IMG/VR virus record: IMGVR_UViG_3300022602_001935
Coordinates: 1 to 56,956 of that record
Direction: 5' to 3' (one strand)
Source: a virus
Length of the DNA: 56,956 nt
The notes under the pieces are model-generated. The model was not told where the DNA came from, made no database searches, and saw nothing but the letters and a program-made list of their open reading frames with translations. The position numbers were made by a program, and so were the translations under genes. Below, one piece after another: positions 10,501 through 21,310 of this stretch (its first letter is position 1; each line of letters starts with the position of its first letter).

Positions 10501-10863
10501 GCAGAAAAATATATGCCAGATCGTGAGTACGAACCAGGTACTGTATTAGTGTTTGGCGGCGAACACGAAGTTACTATTGCTAACTCATATATGGATACAA
10601 GAATAGCAGGTGTTGTTTCTACAAATCCTGCGTATATGATGAACTCAGAACAAGACGGCGGAGTATATGTTGCACTACAAGGTCGTGTTCCATGTAAGGT
10701 AACAGGTAAAATACGAAAAGGTGATATGTTAGTTGCCGCAGGTGGATTAGGTGTAGCAACAGCCAGTGACAATCCTAAGATGGGATCTGTTATAGGTAAG
10801 GCTTTGGAAAACTATGACAGCCATGATATAGGTATCATAGAAGTTGTAGTAGGGAGAATCTAA
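4600..10863 (+). CDS. Very large tail-fibre / virion structural protein
   Basis: 2087 aa. The first 40 residues carry a motif shared with the next gene (I-G-x-Q-P-N-D-G-T-G-D-x-I-x-T-A-F-x-K-V-N). Then come fibre-type linkers (A-A-T-K-N-Y-V-D-S), a segment around residues 500-540 (E-S-G-D-H-x3-Y-P-I-R-I-A-D-N-V-S-V-R-G-D) like pectate-lyase-type beta-helix fibres of aquatic phages, long Ser/Thr/Gly-rich beta repeats, and a C-terminal domain (A-D-L-A-E-K-Y-x-P-D-x-E-Y-E-P-G-T-V-L-V-F-G-G) found at the ends of many T4-like fibre proteins. It probably forms a trimeric distal fibre that contacts the host surface. Ribosome site AGAGGAAA precedes the ATG. Confidence 0.8.
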   Translation: MATNQQLINIGSQPNDGTGDSIYTAFQKVNQNFTDIYNLLGFGSGFSFLKLKEAPYNYQGSIGSVGGAFLAWNKYGTRFENITLSASTGINIISTITDTGSHLLVISNIASSLKSDLSPTLAGDLDAQGSFNLINIYPGSPLADYDATSRRWVYDHFVSRSGYAITGTNNVSSSTIRENIELLQYPPTTSTHIVNKQYADTKIGLAGIDTIDEFTGMANSVFGTMTGALYLFRDPIEGDHPSQAATKNYVDSSSFISPVNYYVSLAGDDSQFSTPIHKRGRGPAYSFKTINRAAQAAEQFINSSQIILGPYKKTISYNNTINAATIGTIASSPILDATLFGVRITLLGVGAEGSDPYQNGSIFPGLYIIGDESEAVAKIEAITVDGSGNEIYDVVPVDYASSYNVPITPDSTNTVTTFTFMPSSLNEVQDFWIGYKFTVSNGSGSVLSYGYITAISEVVDASQNIINSITVDFSQGVKLTSTAQIDGDKWHVFAADFQTNEQLQFGQLEQRNQCCIFLESGDHEDQYPIRIADNVSVRGDEFRRSVVRPGVVQGTRKASLSSSKWANTYFYRDTQVDGIITTQINTATNYAPAGGFIIVDSLTNDPVTGGITVIMGDAVGNPLTVSSSLIGKVFVMGGGAIGQGVISSVNANSFTVIIAQNSNFNQQIENYTVGTPVAPGNWFVYQPINYGYHYLRDASRPINLLTTVTNWGGLNNAAQLIADNKAFIQDQTVGWIHNTYPTFGYNSSTCHRDVGYIIDALVHDMENGGNNWTINAGDQYNNVTSVKTTELTQTVASVNYINSLSQLIIQNITATSYTTASQQVFDLGLVAETTAPAVLQDLTQACARIINNDPAFNPSLYNDQLDVFLMNDSTMLRYMSGQGHGGFMKVLDPFGQIKAKSPYTQTASSFSKSYNRHVFSGGIYVDGFAGNLPVTPASVTNDTNGYPVKINITAHGGLGRPAISTSTTMLYARPETPCFFVQNGVTYEVDFISNFSPMNGTGTLNLNPRRAGGIASVLGITATGFKTGGTLTIPVRFSSPTQAGGLNSTGTATLNSSGQVTAINIGFPGSGYVNGSFSATNPNCPSVIIGGARLSWTFGLTGNVISYTIIDGGAGYAVGTQINFPQQGNGVAAAATVSSVDTNGAITGITINSGGSGYRTDPAVTFGASLAYTVTVNPGLITTTNYPLPSSLTLVTAGNRSMLANDYTQINDLGYGIFVTNGGFMENVSMFTYYCHSSYYALNGAQVRTITGSTAYGQYGIISEGSDPNEVPIAVRNKYATTQIGTVQSYGTYTNFTNAANIYVNGLSYPPLAQSQLEINHSGLWKTYNIKSALQDTANPGIYNLSIDDGSGNGLYTSVSQNTKVIIRQYYDQVLMDVNASTLSRPSTVLSYNEDPTYVYRILSYTDLGGDSALAESDTPYDYILLSPYVQNGLYRQGLGQISFTNTGSGYTHGSYVTAVIPAPPYASQTASVTSATTISLVSIGSATGPIHIGARVTLTSGGGDPGGQPTYVAWVNSSTTLVRLTNSVTLSNGTSLTFTNVQAAGYGVADNNGHISQLVLTEPGVGYDTTSPISITFASGTAAATAYVTGISGSKTIKVAELSSLNQSRISAGTVYTFGYNGDIYQITGYTKQSLTGNAWAEVAVQRYSDSAGLTAEVPNNTLKAGIVGNQVGGITVRISTIRATSHDMIDVGTGGYADSKIPNDLYGPPLNPPDASKEVIEIGKGRAYYVTTDQDGNFKVGNYFAVDQGRGTVSISAPISLTNVDGISFKRGQTLVQVFSVDGTMGQQSNNVVPTEAAIVTYVDSRLGLNKNNTQAGITPIGSGYLDLGGVRSMAADLNVNNYHVKNVASPVVSGDAANKSYTDTKLSRQGIYDSLGASAGTLTGPIKTNEVEPNTDNIYWLGTASVRYSEIHAVGIFADTIANSSITKTGTSGTGDIGQFDNTFGTVWATTFAGTSNQAKYADLAEKYMPDREYEPGTVLVFGGEHEVTIANSYMDTRIAGVVSTNPAYMMNSEQDGGVYVALQGRVPCKVTGKIRKGDMLVAAGGLGVATASDNPKMGSVIGKALENYDSHDIGIIEVVVGRI

Positions 10864-11486
10864 TGGCATTAGTTTATATCAACACAGGTTCATCGTCAAA
10901 CAAAGGAGATGGAGATACACTTCGAACAGCCTTTACTAAAATTAACGGAATGTTTGGAGAATTATATTCTTCTTTAGTTCCTCAAGTGGCTTCTCTTAAT
11001 ACAGCAGGTATTGTTAAACCAGGAATTGGTTTGGCAATAGGAATTGACGGTACATTAAATGTAACGGGTGAAGCATCTACATCAACATTGACTATATTAG
11101 ATAATCAAGGTGATCCTCGAGTTGACATTGTTTCGTTTGCCGGTACGGCAACTATAGCCAGCGATACAATAACTCCAACACCTTTGTTTACTTTCGACAA
11201 AACAAAATATCAAAATGCTAGTATAGATATTTTTGCTACAGATATTACAGCAGGCACTGAAGTTATGGGGAGTGGCTACACCGTATCATGGTATGGAGAA
11301 AGTGCTGTTGTTATAGGTCCCGGATTGATCAGTATGACAAATACAGGGTATACTGATAACGCTTCTTGGGATATAACTGATGCTACTGTTACAGCAACAT
11401 CTGTAACTTTATCAGCGTATAACATTACAACTTCAACGAGCCATACAATTGATTGGAAAGCCAAAGTAAGTTTATTTAGGATCTAA
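10863..11486 (+). CDS. Small fibre-associated structural protein
   Basis: 207 aa, overlapping the end of the large fibre by one base. Its N-terminus (T-G-S-S-x-N-K-G-D-G-D-T-L-R-T-A-F-T-K-I-N) repeats the N-terminal motif of the 2087-aa protein, so both probably attach to the same baseplate or connector partner. The rest is Thr/Ser/Ala/Gly-rich beta sequence with D-I-T-A-G-T-E-V, like a fibre tip or collar. Ordered between two fibre genes without spacing, it is likely co-translated and co-assembled with them. Confidence 0.65.
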   Translation: MALVYINTGSSSNKGDGDTLRTAFTKINGMFGELYSSLVPQVASLNTAGIVKPGIGLAIGIDGTLNVTGEASTSTLTILDNQGDPRVDIVSFAGTATIASDTITPTPLFTFDKTKYQNASIDIFATDITAGTEVMGSGYTVSWYGESAVVIGPGLISMTNTGYTDNASWDITDATVTATSVTLSAYNITTSTSHTIDWKAKVSLFRI

Positions 11487-11488
11487 AT

Positions 11489-14089
11489 ATGTCGGCTCCA
11501 AAATGGGTAACATATCAAAGTTTTTTAGGAACAATTACACAGCGCACACCTGTTAATATTCCTATTACCGCTACGGGCTCAGATACTAGATTTAGTTTAA
11601 TTGCTGGCAACTTTCCTCCTGGACTTCAAATAGATGTAACAACAACTGCTACATCGGCAACTACTACCGCATTTATATTTGGATTCGGGGAGGCTATTCC
11701 AACCAACACACCTAACAAGTTTGTAATCCGTGCCTCAAACAATGATGGTATAACAGACAAGACTTTTGAAATAGATGTTACAGGTGCTTTACCTCCACTT
11801 TGGTTTACTCCAGAAGGATACTTGCCTGTCGGAAGTAGTGGTGAATATTTTACCATCAACAATCAAATTGTTGACTATCAATTGATTGCTGAGCCTAATA
11901 CACTATTAGATAATATGAAAATGCGTTATTATATCCAAGACGGTGATGGAACATTACCACGGGGATTATCATTAACAGAAGACGGACGTATTGTTGGAAC
12001 AGTAAATGAATTAACAAAACAAGAATATGATTTTAATCAAACTTATGGTTATGACGGATTAAGGTATGACGGTTTTGGGTTTGACATCAACTCTCTTGTA
12101 AATGGTGTTGTTACTAAACCAAAATTCATGCCGGTAATTAACGAATTCTATGTTACAGCATCAGACGGATTTAATACAACAAAGCGTCTGTTTATGATAC
12201 ACATTGTTGATGCCAATAGTTTAAGAGGTGATACAACATATATTTCAGCAGATTCAGGATATTTTTTAAGTAATGACAGTTATCTATTCACACCCGATTG
12301 GCTCAATCCTGCTAATCTAGGCATTAGACGTGCGGCCGATTATCAAATTATTCCAATTAGTTTATATGATCCTACTCCAGATTTAGGGCCAGTTACTTGG
12401 GATTGGGCATCTATTACAGTTAATCCAGAAATACAATGTCGTGCTAGTTCAAGCATAGATCCAAACACCTATCTACAGACTTCTAATCTAGCAGGTCAAA
12501 ATATACTTACAATAAAAAATGTAAGCAGTTTACCTCAACTTGGGCAACAATTTAGATTTGATAGTTATATTCCGGGTACTAAATCTATAACATATAAAAT
12601 AATATCAGTAACAGGAAACACAGATTTATGCCAACTAGGGTTTGAACAATTAGGTACTAGCGATGTTACCTTGGCAGACGATATTCCAGATAATGCACTT
12701 TTTTACATCGGTAGTCCAAGTGTTCATCCTATTGGATTTAATTTAGATCCTAGTACAGGTAACTTATACGGACAAATACCTTACATTCCTGCATACAGTA
12801 CTTCATATAAGTTTACTATTAGAATGACCAGAACTAATAATACATACGGTGATGTTAGTAAACAAGACCGTGTGTTTAGTTTAACACTACAAGGAAGTGT
12901 TAATACAGATTTAGAATGGGTATCAACTTCAACTGTCGGAGTTATCAAAACAGGTTACCAAAGTGAATTATTTGTAAAAGCACAACATGCCAACGATACA
13001 GGTATGAAAATGTTTTACACATTACTTCCAACCAATCCCGATGGAACAGAAAGCAAACTACCTACAGGACTGATATTTAGGTCAGACGGAACAATTACAG
13101 GTAAAATTCCTTATCAAAATTCAATTACTACATTAGATGCCGCAAGTGCTAATTTTAATGAAGGCAATTTAGATTTTACAATTGACGGCGGTACAAGTAC
13201 TGTTGATAGAGATTACAAAATTACTATTCAAGCAACTGATGTACACGGATTAAATTCTATCACAACAACTACAACAATTGTTATAGGAGATAATAGTTTA
13301 ACTCCATTTAGCACTTTATATGTAAAGCCGTTTATGTATAGAGATAAGCGTAAAACTTATAGAAATTTTATCAATGATAGCAGTATTTTTAATTCTTCTC
13401 TGTTGTACAGACCAGAAGATCCTGCCTTTGGAATTCAATCTGAAATTAAATTAATCATTGAGCACGGATTAGAAACACTAAACCTAGCAGAATATGTTTT
13501 AGGTTTCCAACAATATTTTTATAACAAACGATTCTTTTTTGGTGATGTAAAAACATTACCCGCAAATGATGAATTTGGAAACTATGTCTATGATTTAGTT
13601 TATATAGATATTGTTGACAGCCAAATGATTGCAAATAATCGTAGTCCTGATACAATGCAGTTCTATATAAATCAAAATATTGCATCATATCAAATTGCAA
13701 GTATAGACAATTGGCAAACAGCATTAGAATCTATTCCTATTATGGGACGCACTATTATGGTAGATGAATACCTGCGTCCTAGATTCATGCGTACTTTACA
13801 AAAATCAACTGGCGCTCCTTTGGGATTTATTAAAGCAGTGCCGCTATGTTATGCTATTCCCGGAAAAGGATCTACTGTTGTTGAATTAGTCAACCTTAGT
13901 GGATTTGATTTTAAATTGTTAGACTTTGAAGTAGACCGTCTCATTATCACAAATACCATAGATTCTGCTGTCGATAAATACCTCAAGTTCCCAATTACAG
14001 ATGTAGACAACACTCGTCCAATCGATGTTATCGCTGGACCAGATGGTATTATTCTACAGACAGAAGACGGACAGGATCTATTTACATAA
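11489..14089 (+). CDS. Structural protein with putative Ig-like (He_PIG-type) domains
   Basis: 866 aa. Several copies of the pattern x-L-P-x-G-L-x-L-x2-D-G-x-I-x-G-T (near residues 155-170 and 526-540) mark cadherin/Ig-like beta-sandwich domains of the He_PIG type, each ending with x-F-x-I-x-A-T-D or similar. The C-terminal third loses the repeat pattern and has mixed alpha/beta content with R-P-R-F-M-R-T. Such proteins build baseplate-attached fibres or decorations in aquatic T4-like phages. The gene starts 2 nt after the previous stop, and its last base is shared with the next ATG. Confidence 0.65.
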   Translation: MSAPKWVTYQSFLGTITQRTPVNIPITATGSDTRFSLIAGNFPPGLQIDVTTTATSATTTAFIFGFGEAIPTNTPNKFVIRASNNDGITDKTFEIDVTGALPPLWFTPEGYLPVGSSGEYFTINNQIVDYQLIAEPNTLLDNMKMRYYIQDGDGTLPRGLSLTEDGRIVGTVNELTKQEYDFNQTYGYDGLRYDGFGFDINSLVNGVVTKPKFMPVINEFYVTASDGFNTTKRLFMIHIVDANSLRGDTTYISADSGYFLSNDSYLFTPDWLNPANLGIRRAADYQIIPISLYDPTPDLGPVTWDWASITVNPEIQCRASSSIDPNTYLQTSNLAGQNILTIKNVSSLPQLGQQFRFDSYIPGTKSITYKIISVTGNTDLCQLGFEQLGTSDVTLADDIPDNALFYIGSPSVHPIGFNLDPSTGNLYGQIPYIPAYSTSYKFTIRMTRTNNTYGDVSKQDRVFSLTLQGSVNTDLEWVSTSTVGVIKTGYQSELFVKAQHANDTGMKMFYTLLPTNPDGTESKLPTGLIFRSDGTITGKIPYQNSITTLDAASANFNEGNLDFTIDGGTSTVDRDYKITIQATDVHGLNSITTTTTIVIGDNSLTPFSTLYVKPFMYRDKRKTYRNFINDSSIFNSSLLYRPEDPAFGIQSEIKLIIEHGLETLNLAEYVLGFQQYFYNKRFFFGDVKTLPANDEFGNYVYDLVYIDIVDSQMIANNRSPDTMQFYINQNIASYQIASIDNWQTALESIPIMGRTIMVDEYLRPRFMRTLQKSTGAPLGFIKAVPLCYAIPGKGSTVVELVNLSGFDFKLLDFEVDRLIITNTIDSAVDKYLKFPITDVDNTRPIDVIAGPDGIILQTEDGQDLFT

Positions 14090-16188
14090 TGAGTACCATA
14101 AGCAATTTACCTCCATATACGGCATCAAGCACAGCAACTTTGTTAGTACCGGTCGCCGATATATCTGTACAACCTGCTAAAACATATTCAGTTACATTTG
14201 CTGACATGGCAAGTTATGTTGCTAACTCTGTGTTATCCGGAGGTACAGGTGCAACTGGTCCTGTTGGTTATACAGGATCAACTGGTCCTGTTGGTGCTAC
14301 AGGTGCTACAGGACCGATCGGATTAACAGGTAGTGGAGGAACTGGTGCTACAGGTGCTACTGGTGCAACTGGCCCACAAGGTGCTACAGGTGAACAAGGT
14401 ATTCCTGGTACTGCCGCGGCACAAGGCGGAACTGGAGCAACTGGTGCTACAGGACAACAAGGTGCTACAGGAAGTGGTGCTACAGGGGCTAGTGGTGCTA
14501 CAGGGGCTACTGGTTTCCAAGGATTTCAAGGAACAACCGGTGCTACTGGTCCACAAGGTCCACAAGGTATAAGTAACGTTCCCGGTGCTACCGGTGCTAC
14601 CGGTCCACAAGGTGCTACAGGTTTGCCAGGTACAGCAACAAATTTTGGTGGCACAGGTGCTACTGGTGCTACAGGTGCTACAGGACCTTTAGGCTCAACA
14701 GGTGCAACTGGATTCGGACTGCCGGGGTCTACTGGTGCAACTGGAGGGCCCGGCGCTACTGGCGCAGGTGCAACTGGTGCAACTGGTGCTACCGGCATAC
14801 AAGGTAATCAAGGAAATGCTGGTGCTACCGGTGCTACAGGTGCTGGTGCAACTGGAGCACAAGGTATTCAGGGACCTGTAGGTAATCAAGGGTCAACAGG
14901 TAACCAAGGAAGTACAGGTGCAACTGGGCCACAAGGACCACAAGGAGTTAGTAATGTTCCGGGTGCAACTGGTTCTACCGGCTTAACTGGTGCTACCGGT
15001 GCTGGAGCCACAGGTGCAACAGGTATAGGCAGTACTGGTGCAACAGGATCTACCGGTGCTACTGGACCACAAGGACAACAAGGCAATCCTGGTGCAACTG
15101 GTGCTACTGGTAGTCAAGGTGCTACAGGCCCTACAGGTAGTGGTGCTACTGGTGCTACAGGTGCTGACGGTGCTACAGGTGCTACCGGTGCTACTGGTCC
15201 ACAAGGTGCTACTGGACCATTGGGTGCTACCGGACCGTTAGGACCAATCGGTGCTACAGGTTCGGGAGGAACAGGTGCTACAGGTGCTGACGGTGCTACA
15301 GGTGCTACCGGAATAGTCGGACCTGCCGGTGCTACAGGTGCTACTGGTCCACAGGGTATTTCAGGTGTTGCCGCTATGCAGGGCGGAACTGGTGCTACTG
15401 GGTTAACTGGTTCTACAGGACCAATTGGTGCTACAGGTGCGTTAGGTGTATCCGGTGGATATATATTCTATCAAACTATACCAGCAAGTGTTTGGTATAT
15501 TCCACACAACCTAGGATATCAATATGTTCAAGTTGAACCTGTTGATGATAGCAATAATAGTTTTGTTGGTCGATATGATTATCCTATCATCAACTTTGTA
15601 GATAGTGATAATCTAACTTTAACATTTACTAGAGATGTTGGCGGATACGCAAACGTAAGTTCAGGAGGCGGACAACAAGGACCGCAAGGAGCAACAGGTG
15701 CTACAGGAAACGATGGTAGCACTGGTGCTACTGGATTAACTGGTCCAAGAGGAGCAACTGGAATAGACGGTGCTACAGGATCAACTGGTCCTCAAGGTGC
15801 TACTGGTGTTGGAGTTGGTCCAATTTCGCAATCAGGCTATGATGTACAATACCCAAACATAACATTAGATAATATTCGTGTTGCTATTGATAATGCAGGA
15901 AATCCTACAGTAGCGGCAGTTAGTGGATCTATATCAGCATCATTCTCGGGACAATTTACCCAATGGAACGGTTCTAATTTTACAGTTAATTTAATTGGTA
16001 GTACCGCAACAAGTTTTACATCTTTGTTTGGTGTAGGAATTGGAGCAACATTTGGTTATCCAGGAGAAACTGTTGTTATAAATTTAAATGATGATACAGA
16101 TCAGCATCTTTATGAGGTTCTATGGGCCGCAGGTAATAGCGGGCCTGCTACAGGGTACGGGTTCATACAAATACAACGATTAGTATAA
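14089..16188 (+). CDS. Collagen-like fibre protein 1
   Basis: 699 aa. The N-terminal 50 residues are an anchor shared with the next protein (M-S-x-I-x-N-L-x-P and a Y-V-x-N-S). From about residue 54 to 450 and again from 525 to 576 runs Gly-X-Y repeat dominated by G-A-T and G-P-Q, predicted to form a collagen triple helix. A compact domain near 460-525 (W-Y-I-P-H-N-L-G-Y) interrupts it, and a globular beta-rich C-terminus probably registers the trimer. Collagen-like phage fibres reach host surface sugars or proteins. Several antisense frames open across the repeats are artefacts of the repeat composition. Confidence 0.85.
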   Translation: MSTISNLPPYTASSTATLLVPVADISVQPAKTYSVTFADMASYVANSVLSGGTGATGPVGYTGSTGPVGATGATGPIGLTGSGGTGATGATGATGPQGATGEQGIPGTAAAQGGTGATGATGQQGATGSGATGASGATGATGFQGFQGTTGATGPQGPQGISNVPGATGATGPQGATGLPGTATNFGGTGATGATGATGPLGSTGATGFGLPGSTGATGGPGATGAGATGATGATGIQGNQGNAGATGATGAGATGAQGIQGPVGNQGSTGNQGSTGATGPQGPQGVSNVPGATGSTGLTGATGAGATGATGIGSTGATGSTGATGPQGQQGNPGATGATGSQGATGPTGSGATGATGADGATGATGATGPQGATGPLGATGPLGPIGATGSGGTGATGADGATGATGIVGPAGATGATGPQGISGVAAMQGGTGATGLTGSTGPIGATGALGVSGGYIFYQTIPASVWYIPHNLGYQYVQVEPVDDSNNSFVGRYDYPIINFVDSDNLTLTFTRDVGGYANVSSGGGQQGPQGATGATGNDGSTGATGLTGPRGATGIDGATGSTGPQGATGVGVGPISQSGYDVQYPNITLDNIRVAIDNAGNPTVAAVSGSISASFSGQFTQWNGSNFTVNLIGSTATSFTSLFGVGIGATFGYPGETVVINLNDDTDQHLYEVLWAAGNSGPATGYGFIQIQRLV

Positions 16189-16208
16189 TTAATGGAATAA
16201 GAAATTAA

Positions 16209-19200
16209 ATGAGCGCAATAACAAACTTAACACCGCTAAACACCGTAACAGGTGGTATGCTCTTACCTATTGTTGATACTACAGTAGAACCTTATACCAC
16301 TAAACAGGTTAACATTGATAAAATAGGTCATTATGTTAATAACTCTTTATTGAGTACAATCATTCCTCCTGCTACAACAAGTACGCTTGGTGGTGTAATT
16401 GTCGGTCATGGATTAACTGTTACTACTAGTGGGGTATTAGTAGCAGTTAGTCAAGTTGTTACTACAACATGGGCAACATTGGCGCATGTTAACGATGATC
16501 AAGGTCCTTTACAGGTAAACATAGGAAAAGCCGCAGGAGTAACAGGACAAGGGACATATTCTATAGCAATTGGTGTAGGTGCAGGTAACATTAATCAAGG
16601 TATTACACAAGGTGCTCCTTATGGTAATGCAATTGCTATTGGAACTTTAGCCGGTGAAATTAACCAAGGTAATTCATCTGTTGCCATAGGTAATAATGCC
16701 GGAACAAATAATCAAGCAGTTGATTCTATTGCTATTGGATGTTTTGCAGGTAATACTGGCCAAAATACAATGTCTGTATCAATTGGTGTTAGTGCAGGAC
16801 AGTTTAATCAAGGGCGAGGAGCAATAGCATTAGGTAACAATGCTGGGCAAGGAGGGCAGGGTGCTAACTCAATTGCTATCGGCGCAAATGCTGGTGTTAC
16901 AGGTCAAGCCGCTAATTCTATTATATTAAATGCCACAGGAATTGTTCTTAACAATACATCAACATCAGGCCTATATGTAGCACCTATCAGATCAGTTGCA
17001 AGTGGTAATTTGATTTTATATTATAATTCAATTACTAACGAAGTAAGTTATGGAATAATTGATACGTCATTAATAGGTGCTACTGGTGCGGCTGGTGTAG
17101 ACGGAACAAATGGTGCCACAGGTGCTACTGGACTGTATATTACAACAGGTACCATTGTTAACGGTACAGACTTAGAACTAGTATTCAATAATGGTAATGT
17201 AGCAAATGTCGGGCGTGTTATTGGTCCGATTGGTCCACAAGGTGACCCAGGTACAACAGGTGCTACTGGTCTTACTGGAGGACCTGGCTCAACAGGTGCA
17301 ACTGGACCTCAAGGACCATCCGGTGTAGCAACTTATCAAGGCGGCACTGGTCCTGCTGGTGCTACCGGAGCAACTGGACCAAAAGGTGATCCAGGAGGAC
17401 CTATAGGAAGTACAGGTGCTACTGGTCCACAAGGTATACCAGGACGTGGGTACCAAGGTGCCAAAGGAGACATGGGAACAACAGGTGCAACTGGTGCTAC
17501 TGGAGCAACAGGACTACAAGGTGGTACTGGTTCTACCGGATATCAGGGATCTACAGGTGCTACAGGATATCAGGGATCTACAGGTGCTACTGGACAGGCA
17601 GGTACAAATGGTAGTACAGGTCCAATTGGATTAACTGGTGCTACTGGGTATCCCGGTAGTACAGGTGCTACAGGGCAGGCAGGTATAGATGGTAGTACAG
17701 GTCCAATTGGATTGACCGGTGCTACAGGTAATAATGGAGCGACTGGTGCTACTGGATATCAGGGAACAACAGGTGCTACTGGACCACAAGGTATAAATTT
17801 AACCCTGATAGGAAGCACAGATACTGTTACAACTTCTACCGTAGGATACGGTTCTGCTGGTCAAGGTTGGTACAGCACTATAACAAATCATGTTTATTTT
17901 TGGAACACACTAACTCAATCGTGGAATGACATTGGTGCTATCATGGGGCCACAAGGCGGACCTGGATCTCAAGGTGCTACAGGTAATGACGGCGGCACTG
18001 GTGCTACAGGTTATCAGGGATCTACAGGTGCTACTGGATATCAAGGAACGACAGGTGCTACAGGTAATGACGGAGCAACTGGTGCTACAGGTTATCAGGG
18101 ATCTACAGGTGCTACTGGATATCAAGGAACGACAGGTGCTACAGGTAATGACGGAGCAATTGGATCAACTGGTCTAACAGGTGCGACAGGTGTAGTCGGT
18201 CCGAGAGGTGCTACAGGTAGTGGATCAACAGGTGCTACTGGATTAGGTGCTACTGGTGCTACTGGTGCGCCAGGACCGATTGGTGCTACTGGTAGTGCAG
18301 GTCCACAAGGTACTCCGGGAACAAATGGATCGGCAGGTCCACAAGGTGATTTAGGTGCTACTGGTGCTACTGGTCCGCAAGGTGATCCTGGAGGTGCTAC
18401 TGGTAATGATGGTGCTACAGGTGCTACAGGTTTAACAGGTTCTCCCGGAATTAATGGTGCCACTGGTGCCACTGGTCCTGCGGGATCAGGTGCAACAGGT
18501 GCAACAGGTGTTTGGGGTAGTTCGGGAGCAACAGGTGCTACAGGACAAACAGGTGCTACAGGAGCACAAGGGTTATCCGGTGTCAAAGGAACTACAGGAG
18601 CACAAGGGTCAACCGGTGCTACTGGACAAACAGGCGCCACCGGTGTAAGTAATGTTCCTGGCGCAACAGGTGCAACTGGACCGGCAGGGGCCACTGGCTT
18701 GCCAGGTGCATTTGCCGCAATGGGATCAACAGGTGCAACTGGTGTTCCGGGTGCTACTGGTCAAACAGGACCTGCTGGTGCTACAGGTGCTGGTGCAACT
18801 GGAGCAAGTGGTTATATAGGTCGAGATGGTGCAACAGGAGCGACTGGTGCAGGTGCAACAGGTGCAACTGGATTTGGTGCTACTGGTGCTACTGGTGCTA
18901 CCGGTCCACAAGGTGCTACCGGTAGTGGATCAACAGGTGCTACAGGAATAGGTGCTAGCGGTGCAACAGGTGCCACTGGACCACAAGGTGCTACTGGTAG
19001 TGGATCAACAGGTGCAACTGGTCCTATCGGTTCACAAGGTAGTACAGGTGCTACTGGACAACAGGGAGCAACTGGTGCAGGTGCTACAGGCGCACAAGGT
19101 CCTATAGGATTTACAGGTGCGTCAGGATCAATCGGATTTACAGGAGGAACTGGTGCTACTGGTGCAGGTGCTACGGGTGCTACGGGTGCCCAAGGTGCTA

Positions 19201-19736
19201 CTGGACCACAAGGAGCAACTGGTATAGGATTAGTAGGAGCATCTGGGTCAACGGGTGCTACCGGACCAAGCGGGTCAACAGGAGCGACAGGACCTCAGGG
19301 GCCTGCTGGTACTGCCGCGGCACAAGGCGGAACCGGAGCAACTGGTCCTGCTGGCGCAACTGGACCACAGGGTGCAACAGGTAGTGGTGCAACAGGCGCC
19401 ACTGGTGCTCAAGGTGCAACAGGATCTACAGGTACTGTTACTATTGTAGGAAATACATATACTGTACAAACATTAGTAGTAAACACACTAACTGTAGGAA
19501 CACTAGGTTTAGGTTCAATTGTTTCAGGAAACGATCTAGCACTTAAAGCCGCAGGACAAATTACAACCAATGCACCATTTGTTTTAAACACAGCAACAAC
19601 AAGTACTCTGGCAACTATTGCAGGTATTACACAACGTGGTGCTATGGTATTTGCATTAGATGCTGTAGGTGTTGCTCAACCTGTTTATTATGATGGCACA
19701 TATTGGTGGACGATGAATAGAACAAGGATCTATTAA
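16209..19736 (+). CDS. Collagen-like fibre protein 2 with YadA-type head repeats
   Basis: 1175 aa. After an N-terminal anchor like that of the preceding gene, residues about 103-240 hold eight copies of a 15-19 residue S-I-A-I-G-x2-A-G-x2-N-Q-G repeat, the left-handed beta-roll of trimeric autotransporter adhesin heads (YadA family). From about residue 290 the chain is mostly Gly-X-Y, with an insert near 530-575 (T-D-T-V-T-T-S-T) and a globular C-terminus ending [10 protein letters not shown]. Combining a bacterial-adhesin roll with collagen in one phage protein is striking. It presumably trimerises as a host-binding fibre. It ends at the next ATG. Confidence 0.85.
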   Translation: MSAITNLTPLNTVTGGMLLPIVDTTVEPYTTKQVNIDKIGHYVNNSLLSTIIPPATTSTLGGVIVGHGLTVTTSGVLVAVSQVVTTTWATLAHVNDDQGPLQVNIGKAAGVTGQGTYSIAIGVGAGNINQGITQGAPYGNAIAIGTLAGEINQGNSSVAIGNNAGTNNQAVDSIAIGCFAGNTGQNTMSVSIGVSAGQFNQGRGAIALGNNAGQGGQGANSIAIGANAGVTGQAANSIILNATGIVLNNTSTSGLYVAPIRSVASGNLILYYNSITNEVSYGIIDTSLIGATGAAGVDGTNGATGATGLYITTGTIVNGTDLELVFNNGNVANVGRVIGPIGPQGDPGTTGATGLTGGPGSTGATGPQGPSGVATYQGGTGPAGATGATGPKGDPGGPIGSTGATGPQGIPGRGYQGAKGDMGTTGATGATGATGLQGGTGSTGYQGSTGATGYQGSTGATGQAGTNGSTGPIGLTGATGYPGSTGATGQAGIDGSTGPIGLTGATGNNGATGATGYQGTTGATGPQGINLTLIGSTDTVTTSTVGYGSAGQGWYSTITNHVYFWNTLTQSWNDIGAIMGPQGGPGSQGATGNDGGTGATGYQGSTGATGYQGTTGATGNDGATGATGYQGSTGATGYQGTTGATGNDGAIGSTGLTGATGVVGPRGATGSGSTGATGLGATGATGAPGPIGATGSAGPQGTPGTNGSAGPQGDLGATGATGPQGDPGGATGNDGATGATGLTGSPGINGATGATGPAGSGATGATGVWGSSGATGATGQTGATGAQGLSGVKGTTGAQGSTGATGQTGATGVSNVPGATGATGPAGATGLPGAFAAMGSTGATGVPGATGQTGPAGATGAGATGASGYIGRDGATGATGAGATGATGFGATGATGATGPQGATGSGSTGATGIGASGATGATGPQGATGSGSTGATGPIGSQGSTGATGQQGATGAGATGAQGPIGFTGASGSIGFTGGTGATGAGATGATGAQGATGPQGATGIGLVGASGSTGATGPSGSTGATGPQGPAGTAAAQGGTGATGPAGATGPQGATGSGATGATGAQGATGSTGTVTIVGNTYTVQTLVVNTLTVGTLGLGSIVSGNDLALKAAGQITTNAPFVLNTATTSTLATIAGITQRGAMVFALDAVGVAQPVYYDGTYWWTMNRTRIY
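16515..16925 (+). repeat. DNA coding YadA-type head repeats
   Basis: About eight diverged in-frame units of 45-57 bp, each coding x-I-A-I-G-x2-A-G-x2-x-Q-x. The nucleotide copies differ much more than the protein, showing old, selected repeats rather than a recent expansion. Confidence 0.7.
17982..18143 (+). repeat. 81-bp tandem repeat inside the collagen tract
   Basis: Two full copies (17982-18062, 18063-18143) and the start of a third. Each codes 27 residues, nine Gly-X-Y triplets beginning G-N-D-G. The copies differ at only a few bases, so this is a recent in-frame duplication that changes the rod length. Confidence 0.75.
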
Positions 19737-21310
19737 TGCGTAAGTATTTTGTAGTTGCTAGTCATCCTGATCATAAACAAAATCTACATGACGAGTTAGT
19801 AGCACCAACAGGAAGTGCTACTGTTCCCTATAGGTCAGTTGATATTATCGATCCAATGCCCGGTAGCGAATACAATGGTACTTTTTACCTAACAGATCAA
19901 GAAGCACAAACTCTTAAAGAAGATCCAAGGGTTAGAGATGTGTGCCTTAGTGCAGAAGAACAAGGATTGATAAAAACTGTAACAAAAATTCGTCCAGGAC
20001 TATTTGACAAGGCAGTTACTGCAACAACTTCATCACACAACTGGGGATTAATTAGATGCATTAATACTAATAGTGATGTATCTTTTAATCAAGGTTACGG
20101 CAGTACTACTACAAATTACACTTATAATTTAGACGGTACAGGCGTAGATATTATTTTTATTGATACAGGAATTGAACCTGGTCATCCAGAATTTGCTGTT
20201 AACCCAGACGGTACAGGCGGATCAAGAGTAGTTAATATTGACTGGACTCAATTTGGTTATATTACCTCAGCGCCAACTGGCGGATTTATGGGAGATTGGG
20301 ACGGGCATGGTTCTAATGTTGCCAGTATTGCCGCAGGTAACACACAAGGTTGGGCACCCGGAGCGGCTATCTATAGTTTTAGATGTATCGGAAGTGATAA
20401 CGGAAGCGTTACTAGTATCTATAGTGGGGCTACATTGGGAGCAGTTGATAACTTACAAGCATGGCAAACTATTAGAGCATTTCATTTATCTAAATCTGTT
20501 ACATCAACAGGATATCGCAGACCTACAATAGTTTCATGTAGTTATGGATATCTTCAAGCATACACAAGATTAACTAATATCAACTATAGAGGAACAAATC
20601 ATCCTGTTACAACTACAACTGTTGCCTATGGTACTATTGGGGTTCCGGAAGGTGGTGCAGGATATTGTAATCAATTTTACTCTCCCGAAGATGCAGATAT
20701 ACAAAGTTGTATAAATGCCGGAGTTATAGTTGTCGGTGCTGCCGGGAATTATAGTCATAAAATAGATGTACCAGGTGGATTAGACTACAATAACTATTGG
20801 ACAGAATATACAGGGTTTAATTATTACTACCATAGAGGTGGAACTCCTGGATCTACACCCGGAGTAATATGCGTGGGATGTATAGGAGCATATACAGTAG
20901 ATACAGCAGGTACAGGAGAAGAACACAAACGACAATTTAGTGAAACTGGACCAAGAGTTAATATTTGGTCGCCTGGGGATTATATTATGGGTGCGTATGC
21001 TAATAAAGTATATGCTGGATCTGCTGTAGTTGATTACAGAGCATCGGGTTATTATCTAAATAAAATATCAGGTACCAGTCAAGCAACTCCTCAAGTAGCG
21101 GGAGTATTGGCATTAGTCTGTGAAGTTAGACCTTGGTTTACAGCCACAAATGCTCTTAACTTTATACAGGCTACTGCTTCTACATGGAATCCAAATCAAA
21201 ATTATTATTCAGCGGCTAGTGATTATAGCAATTTAGGATTATTACAAGGTGCTCCTTCTAAAGTATTATACAATCCTTTTAATTCTGCGACACCCCTAAA
21301 GATCGACTAA
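19736..21310 (+). CDS. Subtilisin-like serine protease (S8 family)
   Basis: 524 aa. The catalytic triad is complete: D143 in F-I-D-T-G-I, H191 in D-G-H-G-S-N-V-A, S448 in S-G-T-S-Q-A-T-P, with the oxyanion Asn N338 in G-A-A-G-N. Residues 1-95 form a prodomain-like region with no Sec signal. The gene lies among fibre genes and shares its first base with the last of the collagen fibre gene, so the protease is probably a virion component that matures the fibres or digests host surface protein. It is longer than a minimal subtilase (about 275 aa), with inserted loops around 275-330 and 345-375. Confidence 0.88.
   Translation: MRKYFVVASHPDHKQNLHDELVAPTGSATVPYRSVDIIDPMPGSEYNGTFYLTDQEAQTLKEDPRVRDVCLSAEEQGLIKTVTKIRPGLFDKAVTATTSSHNWGLIRCINTNSDVSFNQGYGSTTTNYTYNLDGTGVDIIFIDTGIEPGHPEFAVNPDGTGGSRVVNIDWTQFGYITSAPTGGFMGDWDGHGSNVASIAAGNTQGWAPGAAIYSFRCIGSDNGSVTSIYSGATLGAVDNLQAWQTIRAFHLSKSVTSTGYRRPTIVSCSYGYLQAYTRLTNINYRGTNHPVTTTTVAYGTIGVPEGGAGYCNQFYSPEDADIQSCINAGVIVVGAAGNYSHKIDVPGGLDYNNYWTEYTGFNYYYHRGGTPGSTPGVICVGCIGAYTVDTAGTGEEHKRQFSETGPRVNIWSPGDYIMGAYANKVYAGSAVVDYRASGYYLNKISGTSQATPQVAGVLALVCEVRPWFTATNALNFIQATASTWNPNQNYYSAASDYSNLGLLQGAPSKVLYNPFNSATPLKID

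Noticed and set aside
14323-15241. Several open frames on the minus strand and in other + frames across the collagen tracts (also 17416-19591)
   Set aside because: They follow from the periodic GGTGCTACAGG-type DNA, have Cys/Ser/Thr- or Val/Ala/Pro-only composition, lack ribosome sites and lie inside strong coding sequence.
14248-19435. Regular short repeats that could suggest a CRISPR array
   Set aside because: The period is 9 bp and codes Gly-X-Y; there are no conserved repeats with unique spacers.
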